Shown: one piece after another, positions 1-8,744 of the stretch
Numbering within the stretch: the first letter of the stretch is position 1
Layout of the letters: every line of letters starts with the position of its first letter
Made by a program: the position numbers and the translations under genes
Source: JANQPX01 sp039197065
GTDB taxonomy: Bacteria > Pseudomonadota > Alphaproteobacteria > Geminicoccales > Geminicoccaceae
Reading direction: 5' to 3'
Length of the DNA stretch: 64,000 nt
NCBI GenBank assembly: GCA_039197065.1
Contig: JBCCUL010000036.1
Span: forward strand, 30,745 to 94,744
Notes under the pieces: model-generated
What the model saw: only the letters and a program-made list of their open reading frames with translations
What the model was told of the DNA's origin: nothing
Database searches by the model: none

Positions 1-239
1 TGATTGACCGAGAGGCGATCGAACAGCACCGAAACGGTATCGACCAGGGCCGGAAAGGTCATCTCGGCCAGCGGCGCGCTGTCACCATAGCCTGGCATAT
101 CCCAGGCGATCGCCCGGTAGTCCTTGGAAAAACCGTCGAGCTGCGGGCGCCAGCTTTCGGCATCGCCGCCGATGCCGTGAAGAAAAACCAGCGGCATGCC
201 CTCGTCACCGGCGATTTGAAAGGCAATCCAGTTACTCAA
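1..239 (-). CDS. alpha/beta hydrolase, N-terminal part (runs off the window)
   Basis: The visible 79 codons encode the start of an alpha/beta-fold hydrolase: a first beta strand followed by an HGIGG oxyanion-hole loop and then a WDMPGYGDS strand-turn, as in the esterase/epoxide hydrolase/dehalogenase superfamily. The nucleophile elbow and the rest of the catalytic triad lie beyond the window. I chose the TTG at 239 because a GAGGA ribosome site sits 8 nt upstream and an in-frame ATG reading is stopped just before it. The substrate cannot be inferred. The gene runs in the same direction as the DMT exporter at 306-1238. Confidence 0.8.
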   Translation of the reverse strand, partial: MSNWIAFQIAGDEGMPLVFLHGIGGDAESWRPQLDGFSKDYRAIAWDMPGYGDSAPLAEMTFPALVDTVSVLFDRLSVN

Positions 240-305
240 GCAATCGATCCTCGTTTCATCCGACCAGCTTCCCGCAATGGCAAATCATCGGAACGGCTGA
301 CAATG

Positions 306-1238
306 TCAGTCATCACCGGCAGGCTCCGCTTTTCGTGATCCAGCCGCAGCGCGCTGGCCGCCGACTTCGCTGAGCGCCAGCCCCCCGAGGATCAAAGCAA
401 GGGCCGCCAGCGCCGTCCAGCGCGGTTGTTCACCCAGAAGCAAAATTCCGATCGCGACGGCCCAAAGAGGGATCAGATAGTTGATGAAGGCGACGAAGCT
501 CGGCCCCGCCGCGGAGATCAGCTTCAGGAACACCACCGGGGCCACAGCGCTCGCCAGGATAGCAAGAGCGAGGGCGGCGATAAGGCCTCTGCTCGACGCG
601 TTCATGGTCTGCGCGGGAAGGTCGTAGATGCCGATCGGCACCATGATCAGCGCACCGACGATCATGGTGCCCGCGGCCGCGACGATCGGATCGAAGGCTG
701 GGCGATGGCGAGCGATGATCGCATTGGCGGCATAGCAAAAGGCGGCGAAGAGACAACCGAACTGGGCCCAGAATGCCGTGCCCTGCCCCTCAAGCTCCAG
801 AAGCGCTTCCGGGCCGATGAGGATGATGATTCCGACGAAGCCCAAGAGAAAGCCCAACAGCTTGAAACCGCTCAGGGTCTCTCCCTGCACGAAAAAATGT
901 GCGAGCAGCAGGGTGGTGAGCGGCATGATCGACATAAGGATGCCGGCGAGCCCGCTATCGATTTGCTGCTGGGCGGCGGAGATGAGCCAGAACGGCAGGC
1001 AGTTGCCGGCGACCGCCATCGCCAGGCTGAACGTCCAGAACCTGGCCGTCGTTGGAAATCGCTCACCGCGCAGCAAAACCAAAAGTGTCAGCAGAGCTGC
1101 CGCCAGAATCATCCGTCCGGTGACCAGCGCGATCGGCGTGAACGCTTCGATCGCCAGCTCGGTGATGCCGAACGCGCTGCCCCAAAGGGCCACGATGGTG
1201 AAGAGCAACAGCCAATGGCTGACCGGACGTGCGTTCAT
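306..1238 (-). CDS. EamA/DMT-family exporter
   Basis: This is an inner-membrane protein of 310 residues with about ten hydrophobic segments in two repeated EamA halves, the standard drug/metabolite transporter architecture. The first segment carries the WGSAFGITE signature of the family. Such proteins export amino acids or metabolites, and the substrate is not readable from sequence. The ATG at 1238 is preferred over an ATG ten codons upstream because GAGG lies 5-6 nt before it, whereas the upstream ATG has no ribosome site. The C-terminus is a short charged tail after the last membrane segment. Confidence 0.85.
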   Translation of the reverse strand: MNARPVSHWLLLFTIVALWGSAFGITELAIEAFTPIALVTGRMILAAALLTLLVLLRGERFPTTARFWTFSLAMAVAGNCLPFWLISAAQQQIDSGLAGILMSIMPLTTLLLAHFFVQGETLSGFKLLGFLLGFVGIIILIGPEALLELEGQGTAFWAQFGCLFAAFCYAANAIIARHRPAFDPIVAAAGTMIVGALIMVPIGIYDLPAQTMNASSRGLIAALALAILASAVAPVVFLKLISAAGPSFVAFINYLIPLWAVAIGILLLGEQPRWTALAALALILGGLALSEVGGQRAAAGSRKAEPAGDD

Positions 1239-1377
1239 CAAGACCTCGACATGGCCGAAAACGGCCATTGATGACAGAAGAAAAATTTGAAGCTAGCAGA
1301 TTCACGAGATGGCAACGATGATCATGCTATAGTCCCGTCGATATGCGAGATGCAATCTGGCGCAGGGAGGCGATAGA

Positions 1378-2160
1378 TTGAGCGAACCGACCGTATTGCT
1401 AACGCTGAGCGATGGTGTCGCGACCATCACTTTGAACCGACCCGACAGGCTGAATGCCTTCAACGAGACCATGCATGCCGAGCTCGCTCAAGCGTTTGAC
1501 CGCATCGAGCTCGATCGTGCGATCCGGACGGTGCTGCTGACGGGCGCCGGGCGGGGCTTTTGTTCCGGCCAGGATCTCAATGACCGCGCGACAGTAGAGC
1601 GGCCGGATCTTGGCGACACGCTGGATCGCCTTTACAACCCCCTGGTCCGCCGGCTCAAAAAGCTGGAGCGTCCGGTGATCGCCGCCGTCAACGGCGTCGC
1701 AGCCGGAGCCGGCGCCAATCTGGCGCTCGCCTGCGATATCGTACTCGCGGCCAAGTCTGCCCTGTTCGTTCAGGCTTTCGTCAAAATCGGCCTCATCCCC
1801 GATGTCGGCGGCTCCTATTCCCTGCCTCGACTGGTCGGCCATGCGCGCGCCATGGGCCTTGCCATGCTCGGCGAGCAGATTTCGGGCGAGCAGGCCGCGG
1901 ACTGGGGTCTCGTCTGGAAGGCGGTTGACGATGATCATCTCATGGATGAGGCCACCGCCATGGCGCAGCATCTCGCCACGCAACCGACCGTGGCGCTCGG
2001 GCTGATCAAACGCGCGATCCATGCCTCCGCCACCAATACGCTCGACGAGCAGCTTGAACTGGAGCGGGACCTGCAGCGCCAGGCCGGCAAGACCGAGGAT
2101 TTCCATGAAGGCGTGAACGCCTTTCTCGACCGACGCCCGGCGACCTTCAAGGGGCGCTGA
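1378..2160 (+). CDS. paaG: PaaG-like 2-(1,2-epoxy-1,2-dihydrophenyl)acetyl-CoA isomerase
   Basis: A 260-residue crotonase-fold protein that closely follows PaaG: LNRPDRLNAFN near residues 19-29, GFCSGQDLNDR at 60-70 (oxyanion and CoA loop), NGVAAGAG at 105-112 and IPDVGG around 140-145. PaaG isomerises ring-epoxide phenylacetyl-CoA to the oxepin ahead of ring opening in aerobic phenylacetate breakdown. The TTG start has a strong GGGAGG site 8 nt upstream. The gene is followed 50 nt later by paaI, which supports the assignment over a generic enoyl-CoA hydratase. No paaABCDE epoxidase or paaZ is in the window, so they must lie elsewhere or be missing. Confidence 0.85.
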   Translation: MSEPTVLLTLSDGVATITLNRPDRLNAFNETMHAELAQAFDRIELDRAIRTVLLTGAGRGFCSGQDLNDRATVERPDLGDTLDRLYNPLVRRLKKLERPVIAAVNGVAAGAGANLALACDIVLAAKSALFVQAFVKIGLIPDVGGSYSLPRLVGHARAMGLAMLGEQISGEQAADWGLVWKAVDDDHLMDEATAMAQHLATQPTVALGLIKRAIHASATNTLDEQLELERDLQRQAGKTEDFHEGVNAFLDRRPATFKGR

Positions 2161-2210
2161 GCGATGGCCGGAAAGAGCGTCCGGGCTTCAAACGCTTTGC
2201 AGCCTCGCTC

Positions 2211-2648
2211 ATGAGCGATCCTGACGAACACGATCTCGCGCAGGCGGTTGGGGACAGTTTGTATGAGCGGGATGAGGCTTCCCAGGCGCTCGGCATAACG
2301 GTCGAAGCGATCGGTCCCGGTCATGCCCGCCTGCACATGACGGTTCGAGAAGACATGTTGAACGGCCATCAAACCTGTCATGGCGGCCTGATCTTCACCC
2401 TTGCGGACAGCGCCTTTGCCTTCGCCTGCAATGCCTGCAACCGCGTCACCGTCGCGCTTGGCGCCCAGATCACCTTCATCGAACCCGCGAAGCTCGGCGA
2501 CCTTCTGATCGCTGAGGCAACCGAGCGAAGCCGAACCCGGCGAACAGGCGTCTACGATGTCGACGTTTCGACCAGCGACGGCCGCAGGATCGCGCTGTTC
2601 CGCGGCAATGCCTATGAGACCAAGGGAAGCGTGCTGATCTCGCCTTGA
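2211..2648 (+). CDS. paaI: PaaI-type hydroxyphenylacetyl-CoA thioesterase
   Basis: A 145-residue hotdog-fold thioesterase. The family core is present: NGHQTCHGGLIFTLAD at residues 51-66, with the catalytic Asp at the end of that helix and the Asn/Gly cap before it, then GAQITFIEPAKLGD. PaaI hydrolyses dead-end ring-hydroxylated or unstable phenylacetyl-CoA intermediates and so frees CoA. It lies 50 nt after paaG on the same strand and is probably cotranscribed, which is the usual partnership in the phenylacetate catabolon. The length matches the family. The ATG at 2211 fits the family N-terminus. Confidence 0.88.
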   Translation: MSDPDEHDLAQAVGDSLYERDEASQALGITVEAIGPGHARLHMTVREDMLNGHQTCHGGLIFTLADSAFAFACNACNRVTVALGAQITFIEPAKLGDLLIAEATERSRTRRTGVYDVDVSTSDGRRIALFRGNAYETKGSVLISP

Positions 2649-2839
2649 ACGCCAAAAAGTCCCGGCATGCGACGTTGATGGCCTGGAATGCCAGTCCCTA
2701 GAATCGCGGATCTTCAGAACGGTTTTCTCTATCTTGATACCGTCTGGAGCAATCCCTTCCGATCCGAGGCAAGCGCCATTGAAACCGTTGTCTGACCCCG
2801 CCAGCTTCAGGATCAGACCTAACGGATCGGACCCGTCTC

Positions 2840-3763
2840 ATGCGCCTCTCCATCGCCAATCCCGGCTGGCTTGCCGGCCTGTTTCTCGCCTTCACAAGCC
2901 CAGCATTTGCTAGCGACCTGACACCGCTGGTCGATGTGGGCTGGGTGAAAGCCAATGCCGATCGGGACGATGTCGTCCTGCTCGATATTCGCAACAAGCT
3001 CGACGGCGGCTCGGCCGAAAGCTTCGCCAAGGGCCACATCCCTGGCGCGGTTCACAGCGACTATCTGAGAGACGGCTGGCGCACCAAGATTGATGGCGTG
3101 ATAGCTCAGGCGCCAAGCAAGCAGCAGCTCGAAGCGTTGGTCGGCGGTCTCGGCATCGGTAATGACACCACGGTCATCGTGATTCCGGCCGGCGTCAGCT
3201 CCACCGATTTCGGCAGTGCGGCCCGCGTCTACTGGACCTTCAACTATGCCGGTCATGACGAGGTTGCCATCCTCGATGGCGGCTATCGCGCCTGGACCGC
3301 CGATCCGACCAATCCGATCGCAACAGGTCCAAGTGAAGCCGAGCCTGAGCTGTTCGATGCCGAGCTTCGCCCGGAGCTGCGTGTCGACAGCCGCGACGTG
3401 CAGGCAGCGATCGATGACAAGACCAAGCAGCTGTTGGACGGCCGGCCGGCGAAACAGTTTTCCGGCCTCGAGAAGCATGACGCCGCCAAGACACCCGGCC
3501 ATATCCCGGGCGCAACCCATTTCGACCAGGCGCAGACCTTTGATGAAAAGTCCGGCAAGCTGCTCGATCTCGCCAAGCTCGAAAACCTGCTGCCTGAGGG
3601 CCTGACAGAGGCCGATGAGGTCTACAGCTACTGCAATACCGGCCATTGGGCTGCGGTCAATTGGTTCGTCCTGAGCGAGGTGGTCGGCAAGGACAATGTC
3701 CGGCTCTATGACGGCTCCATGGTCGAATGGACGAATGACGCGGGGCGGCCGCTCGTAAACTGA
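2840..3763 (+). CDS. secreted two-domain rhodanese (sulfurtransferase)
   Basis: A 307-residue protein with a Sec-type signal peptide (hydrophobic residues about 8-25, cleavage near ASD) followed by two rhodanese domains. The N-terminal domain (about 30-155) has no Cys in its active loop and is probably structural. The C-terminal domain (about 175-305) has the catalytic loop YCNTGHWA with Cys265. The tandem arrangement with only the second Cys active is normal for thiosulfate or 3-mercaptopyruvate sulfurtransferases. The loop is not the CRKGVT or CGSGVT type, so the sulfur donor is open. A signal peptide places it in the periplasm. It is monocistronic between paaI and a convergent MFS gene. 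Confidence 0.85.
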   Translation: MRLSIANPGWLAGLFLAFTSPAFASDLTPLVDVGWVKANADRDDVVLLDIRNKLDGGSAESFAKGHIPGAVHSDYLRDGWRTKIDGVIAQAPSKQQLEALVGGLGIGNDTTVIVIPAGVSSTDFGSAARVYWTFNYAGHDEVAILDGGYRAWTADPTNPIATGPSEAEPELFDAELRPELRVDSRDVQAAIDDKTKQLLDGRPAKQFSGLEKHDAAKTPGHIPGATHFDQAQTFDEKSGKLLDLAKLENLLPEGLTEADEVYSYCNTGHWAAVNWFVLSEVVGKDNVRLYDGSMVEWTNDAGRPLVN

Positions 3764-3793
3764 GCCCGTAGCCTAAGAGAACGTTCAGCCGAT

Positions 3794-5035
3794 CTACGAT
3801 CGAAGGGCGCCGCTGATCCTTCCGCGGCGGCGCCAGACGATCACGAAGGCGGCGGCGCCGATCATCGACCCGATGGCCAGGGGCCAGCGTAACCCGACCA
3901 GCTCGGAGGCCAGCCCCATCAGGAGCGCGCCGATGGCGGGTCCGCTTCTAAAGACCAGGCCGAACAGGCTGAGCACCCGGCCGCGCACGGCCTCGTCAAC
4001 CGAAGTTTGCATCAGCGTCTGGGTCCCCACGCCGGCAGTGACCATGCCGAACCCGCCGGAGGCGACGGCGAGGAGCGCCACCCAGAATGTCGGGCTGAGC
4101 GCGAGACCCAGTGCGGAAAGGGCAACCAGCAGGGCCGCGAGCATGGCGGTTTCGGTGAGACCACTCTTTGGCCCACGCTGTGCCATGAACAGCCCGGCCG
4201 CAATCGCGCCCAAGCCGACCGCCGAACTCAGCATCGCAAGGCCGCCTGCCCCCCGATCGAATACGGCCCCAGCGAATCCCGGCAGAAGCTCGACATAAGG
4301 CCTTGCCGAGACCGCCATGGTCGCGTTCAAGGCGAGGAGCGGGCCGATCCCCGGATGCTTCAGAACGTAGCGAAGGCCGTCGGCGATCGCCTGCAGCATG
4401 GGGGGCGAACGCTTGCCGGTCGATCGGTGATCGATCTTCGGCAGGTCCAGCCTGCTGAGCGCGATCAGAAAGCTGGTGAAGCTGAGCGCGTTCAAAAAGA
4501 AGACCAGGGCCGTATCGAAGCGGAGGATGACCAGCCCCGCGATCGCGGGACCGATGAAGCGGGCAAGATTGAAGACCAGGCTGTTGATCGCAACCGCCGT
4601 CGGCAGATGTTCTCTCGGCACGAGACCGGCGATCAGCGCAAGTCTTGCCGGCTGATTGATGCCGATGACGGCGCCGTTCATGCCGATGATCAAGATCAGG
4701 AGCGACACGGTGATGAGGCCGCTGGCGGTAAGACCTGCGAGCACGAGCGACAGCATCATGTTGATGCTCTGACCGATCATCAAGAGCCGCCGCCGGTCAA
4801 GGCGATCGGCAAGCGCGCCGCCAAAGGGGCCGATCATCAGGGTCGGCGCGAGGTCGGCGAAGGCGACAAGCCCCAGAACCGCGCCGGAACCGCTGAGCTC
4901 CCAGGCAAGCCAGCCGACCGCAACCCGCTGCATCCAGGTTCCGATCAGCGACAGGCTATTGCCAGCGACATAGACGCCGTAATTGGGCTGCCCAAGCGTC
5001 CTTGGGATTTGGCGAAGACCTGCGAGCAAGGGCAT
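3794..5035 (-). CDS. MFS transporter, EntS-like (MFS_3)
   Basis: A 413-residue inner-membrane protein with about twelve hydrophobic segments. The loop between segments 2 and 3 reads GALADRLDRRR, the conserved MFS motif. The opening (GNSLSLIGTWMQRVAVGWLAWELSGS) is characteristic of the MFS_3/EntS group of exporters, which includes enterobactin exporters and many uncharacterised efflux proteins. The substrate is not inferable. It is convergent with the rhodanese gene. No strong ribosome site precedes the ATG at 5035. Confidence 0.82.
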   Translation of the reverse strand: MPLLAGLRQIPRTLGQPNYGVYVAGNSLSLIGTWMQRVAVGWLAWELSGSGAVLGLVAFADLAPTLMIGPFGGALADRLDRRRLLMIGQSINMMLSLVLAGLTASGLITVSLLILIIGMNGAVIGINQPARLALIAGLVPREHLPTAVAINSLVFNLARFIGPAIAGLVILRFDTALVFFLNALSFTSFLIALSRLDLPKIDHRSTGKRSPPMLQAIADGLRYVLKHPGIGPLLALNATMAVSARPYVELLPGFAGAVFDRGAGGLAMLSSAVGLGAIAAGLFMAQRGPKSGLTETAMLAALLVALSALGLALSPTFWVALLAVASGGFGMVTAGVGTQTLMQTSVDEAVRGRVLSLFGLVFRSGPAIGALLMGLASELVGLRWPLAIGSMIGAAAFVIVWRRRGRISGALRS

Positions 5036-5205
5036 GGCGGGATATCGCCAGAAGAGGGCTTAAGGCGCAAGCCCGGATCGTCGCCGATGGCTTAGCGCAA
5101 GCGGAGGACGACCTATGAGATCTTGGAGCCAGGCTCAAAACCCGCGGCCTCTCCCGTTACTGCAGGTCCAAGACGCTATCGATCTTTTCTCCGGCGCCGC
5201 AGCTC

Positions 5206-6024
5206 TTATTCGTCGTCGCCGAAGGTTGGTCCGCCGCCGCCTGCGAGCACCACCATCTTCTTGTAGGGAAGTCGGAGGCGCGAAAAGACGATGGTCGGCG
5301 AATTGGCGTAGATCGTCTCATAGCCCTGCATGAGACTGGCGAAGCGCTCGACTCCGACCCTCGAGAAATAATGCATGGGAATGACGATCGAGGGTGAAAT
5401 CTGCTGGATGACCTGGACCATCAGCTCCTGGGCCATGGTGTAGACGCCGTCGATCGGCACCAGCAGCACGTCGATCAGACCGAGCTCCTGCAGATGCTGT
5501 TCGGTGAGCGTGTGGTGGAGATGGCCGAGATGAGCGATGCAGAGATCGGCGAGCTCGAACACGAAGATCGAGTTTGAATTGTAGCGCGTGCCGCCATAGT
5601 CCCGGATATTGGTGGGGATGTTGCGCACGCGGATGTCTTTGTAGTCGAGCAGATGCTCGGCAATCGTGCCATCCTCCCCCCAGCCGCGCAGGACATGGGA
5701 AACGCCGGGTTCGATCACGTCAGAATAGTGGGTGCTGTGGGCATTGTTCATGGTGACGATATCGGGCGCGAAGGGTGCCCGATGCACACCATTATAATCG
5801 GTGACCGCTGTGGCGCCGCCTGAGCTTTCGATCAAAAAGCTGGAATGGCCGAGATAGCTCAGCCTGACATCGCCCGCATCGAGCAAAGCGACGGGAATGA
5901 CCCAAGGGTCGGCCTGCACCATGGGCAGACACTGAGCGATAGCGCCGCCAGACCCAACCGCTATCAGCGGCAAGGCCGCGAGAACCTTAAGGCATCGACC
6001 GAAGAAACATCCGAACCAACCCAT
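5206..6024 (-). CDS. secreted metallo-beta-lactamase-fold protein with an atypical metal motif
   Basis: A 272-residue protein with a signal peptide (about residues 10-31) and a UlaG-like MBL fold: SYLGHSSFLIES near 56-67, then HSTHYSD at 96-102, LGHLHH around 175 and IPMHYF near 230. The canonical HxHxDH is replaced by HxxHxxD (His96, His99, Asp102). Enough downstream His residues remain for metal binding, so it is probably a divergent metallo-hydrolase rather than a dead one. GAGGGGG lies 7 nt before the ATG. The next gene upstream on this strand is the sulfatase-like gene (6095-7888), 70 nt away, and the two may share a transcript. The substrate is unknown. Confidence 0.78.
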   Translation of the reverse strand: MGWFGCFFGRCLKVLAALPLIAVGSGGAIAQCLPMVQADPWVIPVALLDAGDVRLSYLGHSSFLIESSGGATAVTDYNGVHRAPFAPDIVTMNNAHSTHYSDVIEPGVSHVLRGWGEDGTIAEHLLDYKDIRVRNIPTNIRDYGGTRYNSNSIFVFELADLCIAHLGHLHHTLTEQHLQELGLIDVLLVPIDGVYTMAQELMVQVIQQISPSIVIPMHYFSRVGVERFASLMQGYETIYANSPTIVFSRLRLPYKKMVVLAGGGGPTFGDDE

Positions 6025-6094
6025 CCCGTCACCCCCTCAAAACGGTGCGACCAAGTCTTTGTTCAGCCTCCGACCGACGGCATCAAGCCGTGGA

Positions 6095-7888
6095 TCACTG
6101 GCTGAAGGCTTCGAGGAACCAGTCCCTGAATACATCCATCCGCCGGACGTCGGCAGTTTCGTCGGGATGCATGCCGGGAACCAGCCCCCAATTGAGGAAT
6201 GGTTGCAAAAGCTCCGGATTTCCAGTCACAACATGAAATGGCACGTCTCGGGTCACGCCTTCACCGATGACGAGAGGTGCTGGCTGATGGTCACCGACGA
6301 TGATCATCAGCGTCTTGTCGTCGACATGTTCGGCTGCATAGGAGGTGAGCATGTCGAGCACATAGCGTATCGATTTTCCATATTGCTCGCGTACCCGCTC
6401 GGGATCAGCCCAGACGACATGGGGTGGATCACCGATTTCCGCCCATGTGGAGAAAATCGCGCCATCGTCGATCGACGACCAGTCATCGACCACCGGCGGA
6501 ATATGGGTCCAGGGCGCATGGCTGCTGATCAGCGAGAACTCGGCGAAGACAGGGCGTTCGCGGTCCTCCTTCGAGCGCTCGAACTGCTCGAATGCGGACA
6601 TGGTGTACTGGTCCGGCATGGTCACCCAGTTATAGGGCAAGCCGGCATAATTCATGTCCTTGGCGGCGTAGATCTGCTCGAAGCCGAACAGCGGGCCTTC
6701 CGGCCAGGGCATGATGATGGCCGGCTTCATGGCGACCGTGCGATGACCGCGCTTGGCGAAGGCTTTGGTCAGCGTCAGGCGTTCGGTTGCCAAGAGCGCG
6801 TTGTAATAGCTTTGATGCGGCAGCCAGAGCCCGCTCTCCAGCGTGCCATGTGCGAGCCAGGACTGCCCGCCTACGATCGGCGACGTCAGAAATGTCGAAG
6901 CGCTGTGCAGACCCGCCTGCTCCACTGCGGTCTCGAAGTTATCCAGCGATGGCAGGCTGAATCGTTGGAATCGGTCCTGATCCAGAATGCTGCGCCCGTA
7001 GCTTTCGACGAACACCAGGAGCACGTCGACATCGTCGAGCCCGGCCAGAAGCTTTTCCGGCGCAAGGTCGGGGAATTGATCGACGGCGACGACCTTCTCG
7101 AAGTCGCTGAGCGCCGCCAGCATACGCCAGCTTCGATCGGTCTGACGCCAAACGGTGGTGCTCGCTTTGGCGTGGATTAGCCGATCGAGGCCTGAGGCAA
7201 CGAACCCGGAAGGCAACCATTGGCCGCCGACATAGCCGAGCGATAGAACCCCGGCCACGACCAGTGTCGCCCGCCCCCAGCGTTGTCCCGAGGTCACCCG
7301 TTGCACCATACGCAACGCGGCAAGCGAGGACAGGTAGATGAAGAGCGCCAGTACAAGCTGAGCCAGGGTCAGCAGCCAGCCGGTGATCCCCTTGAACGAT
7401 CCTTTCTGCAGATCGACGACATTGGCGTAGATGCCGAGATCCAAAAGCGGCGCGAAAGGGCGCCCAAGCGCCATGCGCACCCCGAGATCGGTCAGGCAAA
7501 GCACCACCAGCAAGAGCGTGGCGCCGGCGAAGACATGCCGGAAAATCAGGGCCGTCCGCCCCTGCTGGAGTGCCGGGATGAGAGCGATCGCGAGTGTGAG
7601 GAGAAGGATCTCGAAGGCGATCCCGTCAAGAAAGCTCGCATTGATCACGATGGCGACAAGCGCCGGCAGCAGGAGAGCCGGCCAGTTCTCCGATACCGTC
7701 TCCGTGCCCAGATCTTTCAAGTCGACCGGCAGATTCCAAAGCATGGACAGCCAGAGAAAGCCGAAGAGAAGCAAGAGCGGCTTTAGCGTGCGCCTCAATT
7801 GAAGCGGCAGACCGCCCTCGCGTCCGCCCAGGCCGAAGGGCTCGGGTGCGGCTTCCGCCAGCTCAGCTCTGGAGATGCGCGTAGACAT
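6095..7888 (-). CDS. LTA-synthase-like membrane sulfatase-fold enzyme
   Basis: About 597 residues: four or five N-terminal membrane segments (roughly residues 40-210), then a large extracytoplasmic sulfatase/alkaline-phosphatase-fold domain. Metal-site motifs are visible: LVFVESYGRS at its start, a nucleophile region around GGQSWLAHGTL and a late IIVGDHQPA metal loop. Relatives transfer phosphoglycerol or phosphoethanolamine to lipids or periplasmic glucans. The ATG at 7888 is chosen because AGGGAGG lies 14 nt upstream and it gives a 26-nt overlap with the end of the FkbM gene; an ATG at 7966 would overlap by 104 nt. The overlap suggests one operon for envelope modification. The donor and acceptor are inferred only by family. 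Confidence 0.82.
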   Translation of the reverse strand: MSTRISRAELAEAAPEPFGLGGREGGLPLQLRRTLKPLLLLFGFLWLSMLWNLPVDLKDLGTETVSENWPALLLPALVAIVINASFLDGIAFEILLLTLAIALIPALQQGRTALIFRHVFAGATLLLVVLCLTDLGVRMALGRPFAPLLDLGIYANVVDLQKGSFKGITGWLLTLAQLVLALFIYLSSLAALRMVQRVTSGQRWGRATLVVAGVLSLGYVGGQWLPSGFVASGLDRLIHAKASTTVWRQTDRSWRMLAALSDFEKVVAVDQFPDLAPEKLLAGLDDVDVLLVFVESYGRSILDQDRFQRFSLPSLDNFETAVEQAGLHSASTFLTSPIVGGQSWLAHGTLESGLWLPHQSYYNALLATERLTLTKAFAKRGHRTVAMKPAIIMPWPEGPLFGFEQIYAAKDMNYAGLPYNWVTMPDQYTMSAFEQFERSKEDRERPVFAEFSLISSHAPWTHIPPVVDDWSSIDDGAIFSTWAEIGDPPHVVWADPERVREQYGKSIRYVLDMLTSYAAEHVDDKTLMIIVGDHQPAPLVIGEGVTRDVPFHVVTGNPELLQPFLNWGLVPGMHPDETADVRRMDVFRDWFLEAFSQ

Positions 7889-8645
7889 CGCCGGAACGAC
7901 GACCTCCCTCTTGTTTCGCCAACCAGTCCCGCATCCGATCGGCAGGACACCAATCGGCGAGGTCAAACGCCATGCCTTCCCCGAATGACACGTTGTATCG
8001 ATACCGGCCGAGGGTTTCGAGGCGATCGACGGCTTCTATGGCCACCTCGATCGCAGCCGGCAGAAACTCAAGGGATAAAGCCTTAATCGGTTGCGACAGG
8101 CCTTTCAAGACCTCGGCCTCGAAGCCTTCCACGTCGATTTTGCAGAAATCCGGCAGGCCATGGGCCGCGATCAGCCGATCGAAGGTGGTCGCCTCGACCT
8201 CGACCGGCGGCTTCCAGGCGACGTCTTCGAAGCCCTCCCCCTTGGTGACCTGATCGATCCATTCGCGTGACAGCGTGGTGACCGTCGGGTTGGCGGGATC
8301 GATATGCATCGAGCCGACGCCGGGCTCGGCGGCGAGCGCCGTTTCGACGACCGTGATGTCGTCCCGCCCCTTGAACTTCCAGCGAAGGAAGGTCGCAAGA
8401 TCCGCCTGCGGCTCGATCGCGACCACCCGGGCGCCGAGGCCCGCCCACACCCGCGTGCGGTTGCCGACATGGGCGCCGATGTCGAAGGCAAGATCTCCCG
8501 GCTCGATGAAGGGCCGATAGAGCCGCTTCAGCTTGGGCAATCGCCAGGGCTGGCCGTAATAGATCACCAGCGAGCGCAGGAGTCCGTAGGCGCGCGGCCA
8601 TTTGTCCGGTCCGGAGAAGAGCGGCTGAAGCTCTGCTATGCTCAT
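7863..8645 (-). CDS. FkbM-family SAM-dependent methyltransferase
   Basis: A 260-residue class I methyltransferase. The SAM-binding loop AFDIGAHVGNRT is at about residues 54-65, with ARVVAIEPQ for the ribose-binding acidic strand and DFCKIDVEGFEAEVLKGL in the C-terminal half, all marks of the FkbM family. These enzymes usually O-methylate sugars or secondary metabolites. The ATG at 8645 is the first that does not run into the divergent carbonic anhydrase gene. Its stop lies inside the start of the sulfatase-like gene, so the pair is likely translated together. A glycan or lipid head-group target is inference. Confidence 0.82.
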   Translation of the reverse strand: MSIAELQPLFSGPDKWPRAYGLLRSLVIYYGQPWRLPKLKRLYRPFIEPGDLAFDIGAHVGNRTRVWAGLGARVVAIEPQADLATFLRWKFKGRDDITVVETALAAEPGVGSMHIDPANPTVTTLSREWIDQVTKGEGFEDVAWKPPVEVEATTFDRLIAAHGLPDFCKIDVEGFEAEVLKGLSQPIKALSLEFLPAAIEVAIEAVDRLETLGRYRYNVSFGEGMAFDLADWCPADRMRDWLAKQEGGRRSGDVYAHLQS

Positions 8646-8744
8646 CGCCGGAGCGTCCGGTGCGACCCGAACGTCCGTCTCGGCCGGGTCGACCGGTTCG
8701 TTGGGGATCGGTTCATAAGAAATCCGAAGCTTTGGAGAATTATC

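Noticed and set aside
426..1271. Long plus-strand frame opposite the EamA exporter gene
   Set aside because: Rich in Asp, Arg, Gln and Gly with no domain; it is the shadow of a GC-biased gene on the other strand. The same applies to similar frames at 4007-5095, 6059-7180, 20647-21768, 38511-40202 and 49421-50599.
1301..1333. Promoter before paaG with TATAGT at 1328-1333
   Set aside because: The -10 is good but no acceptable -35 lies 16-18 nt upstream.
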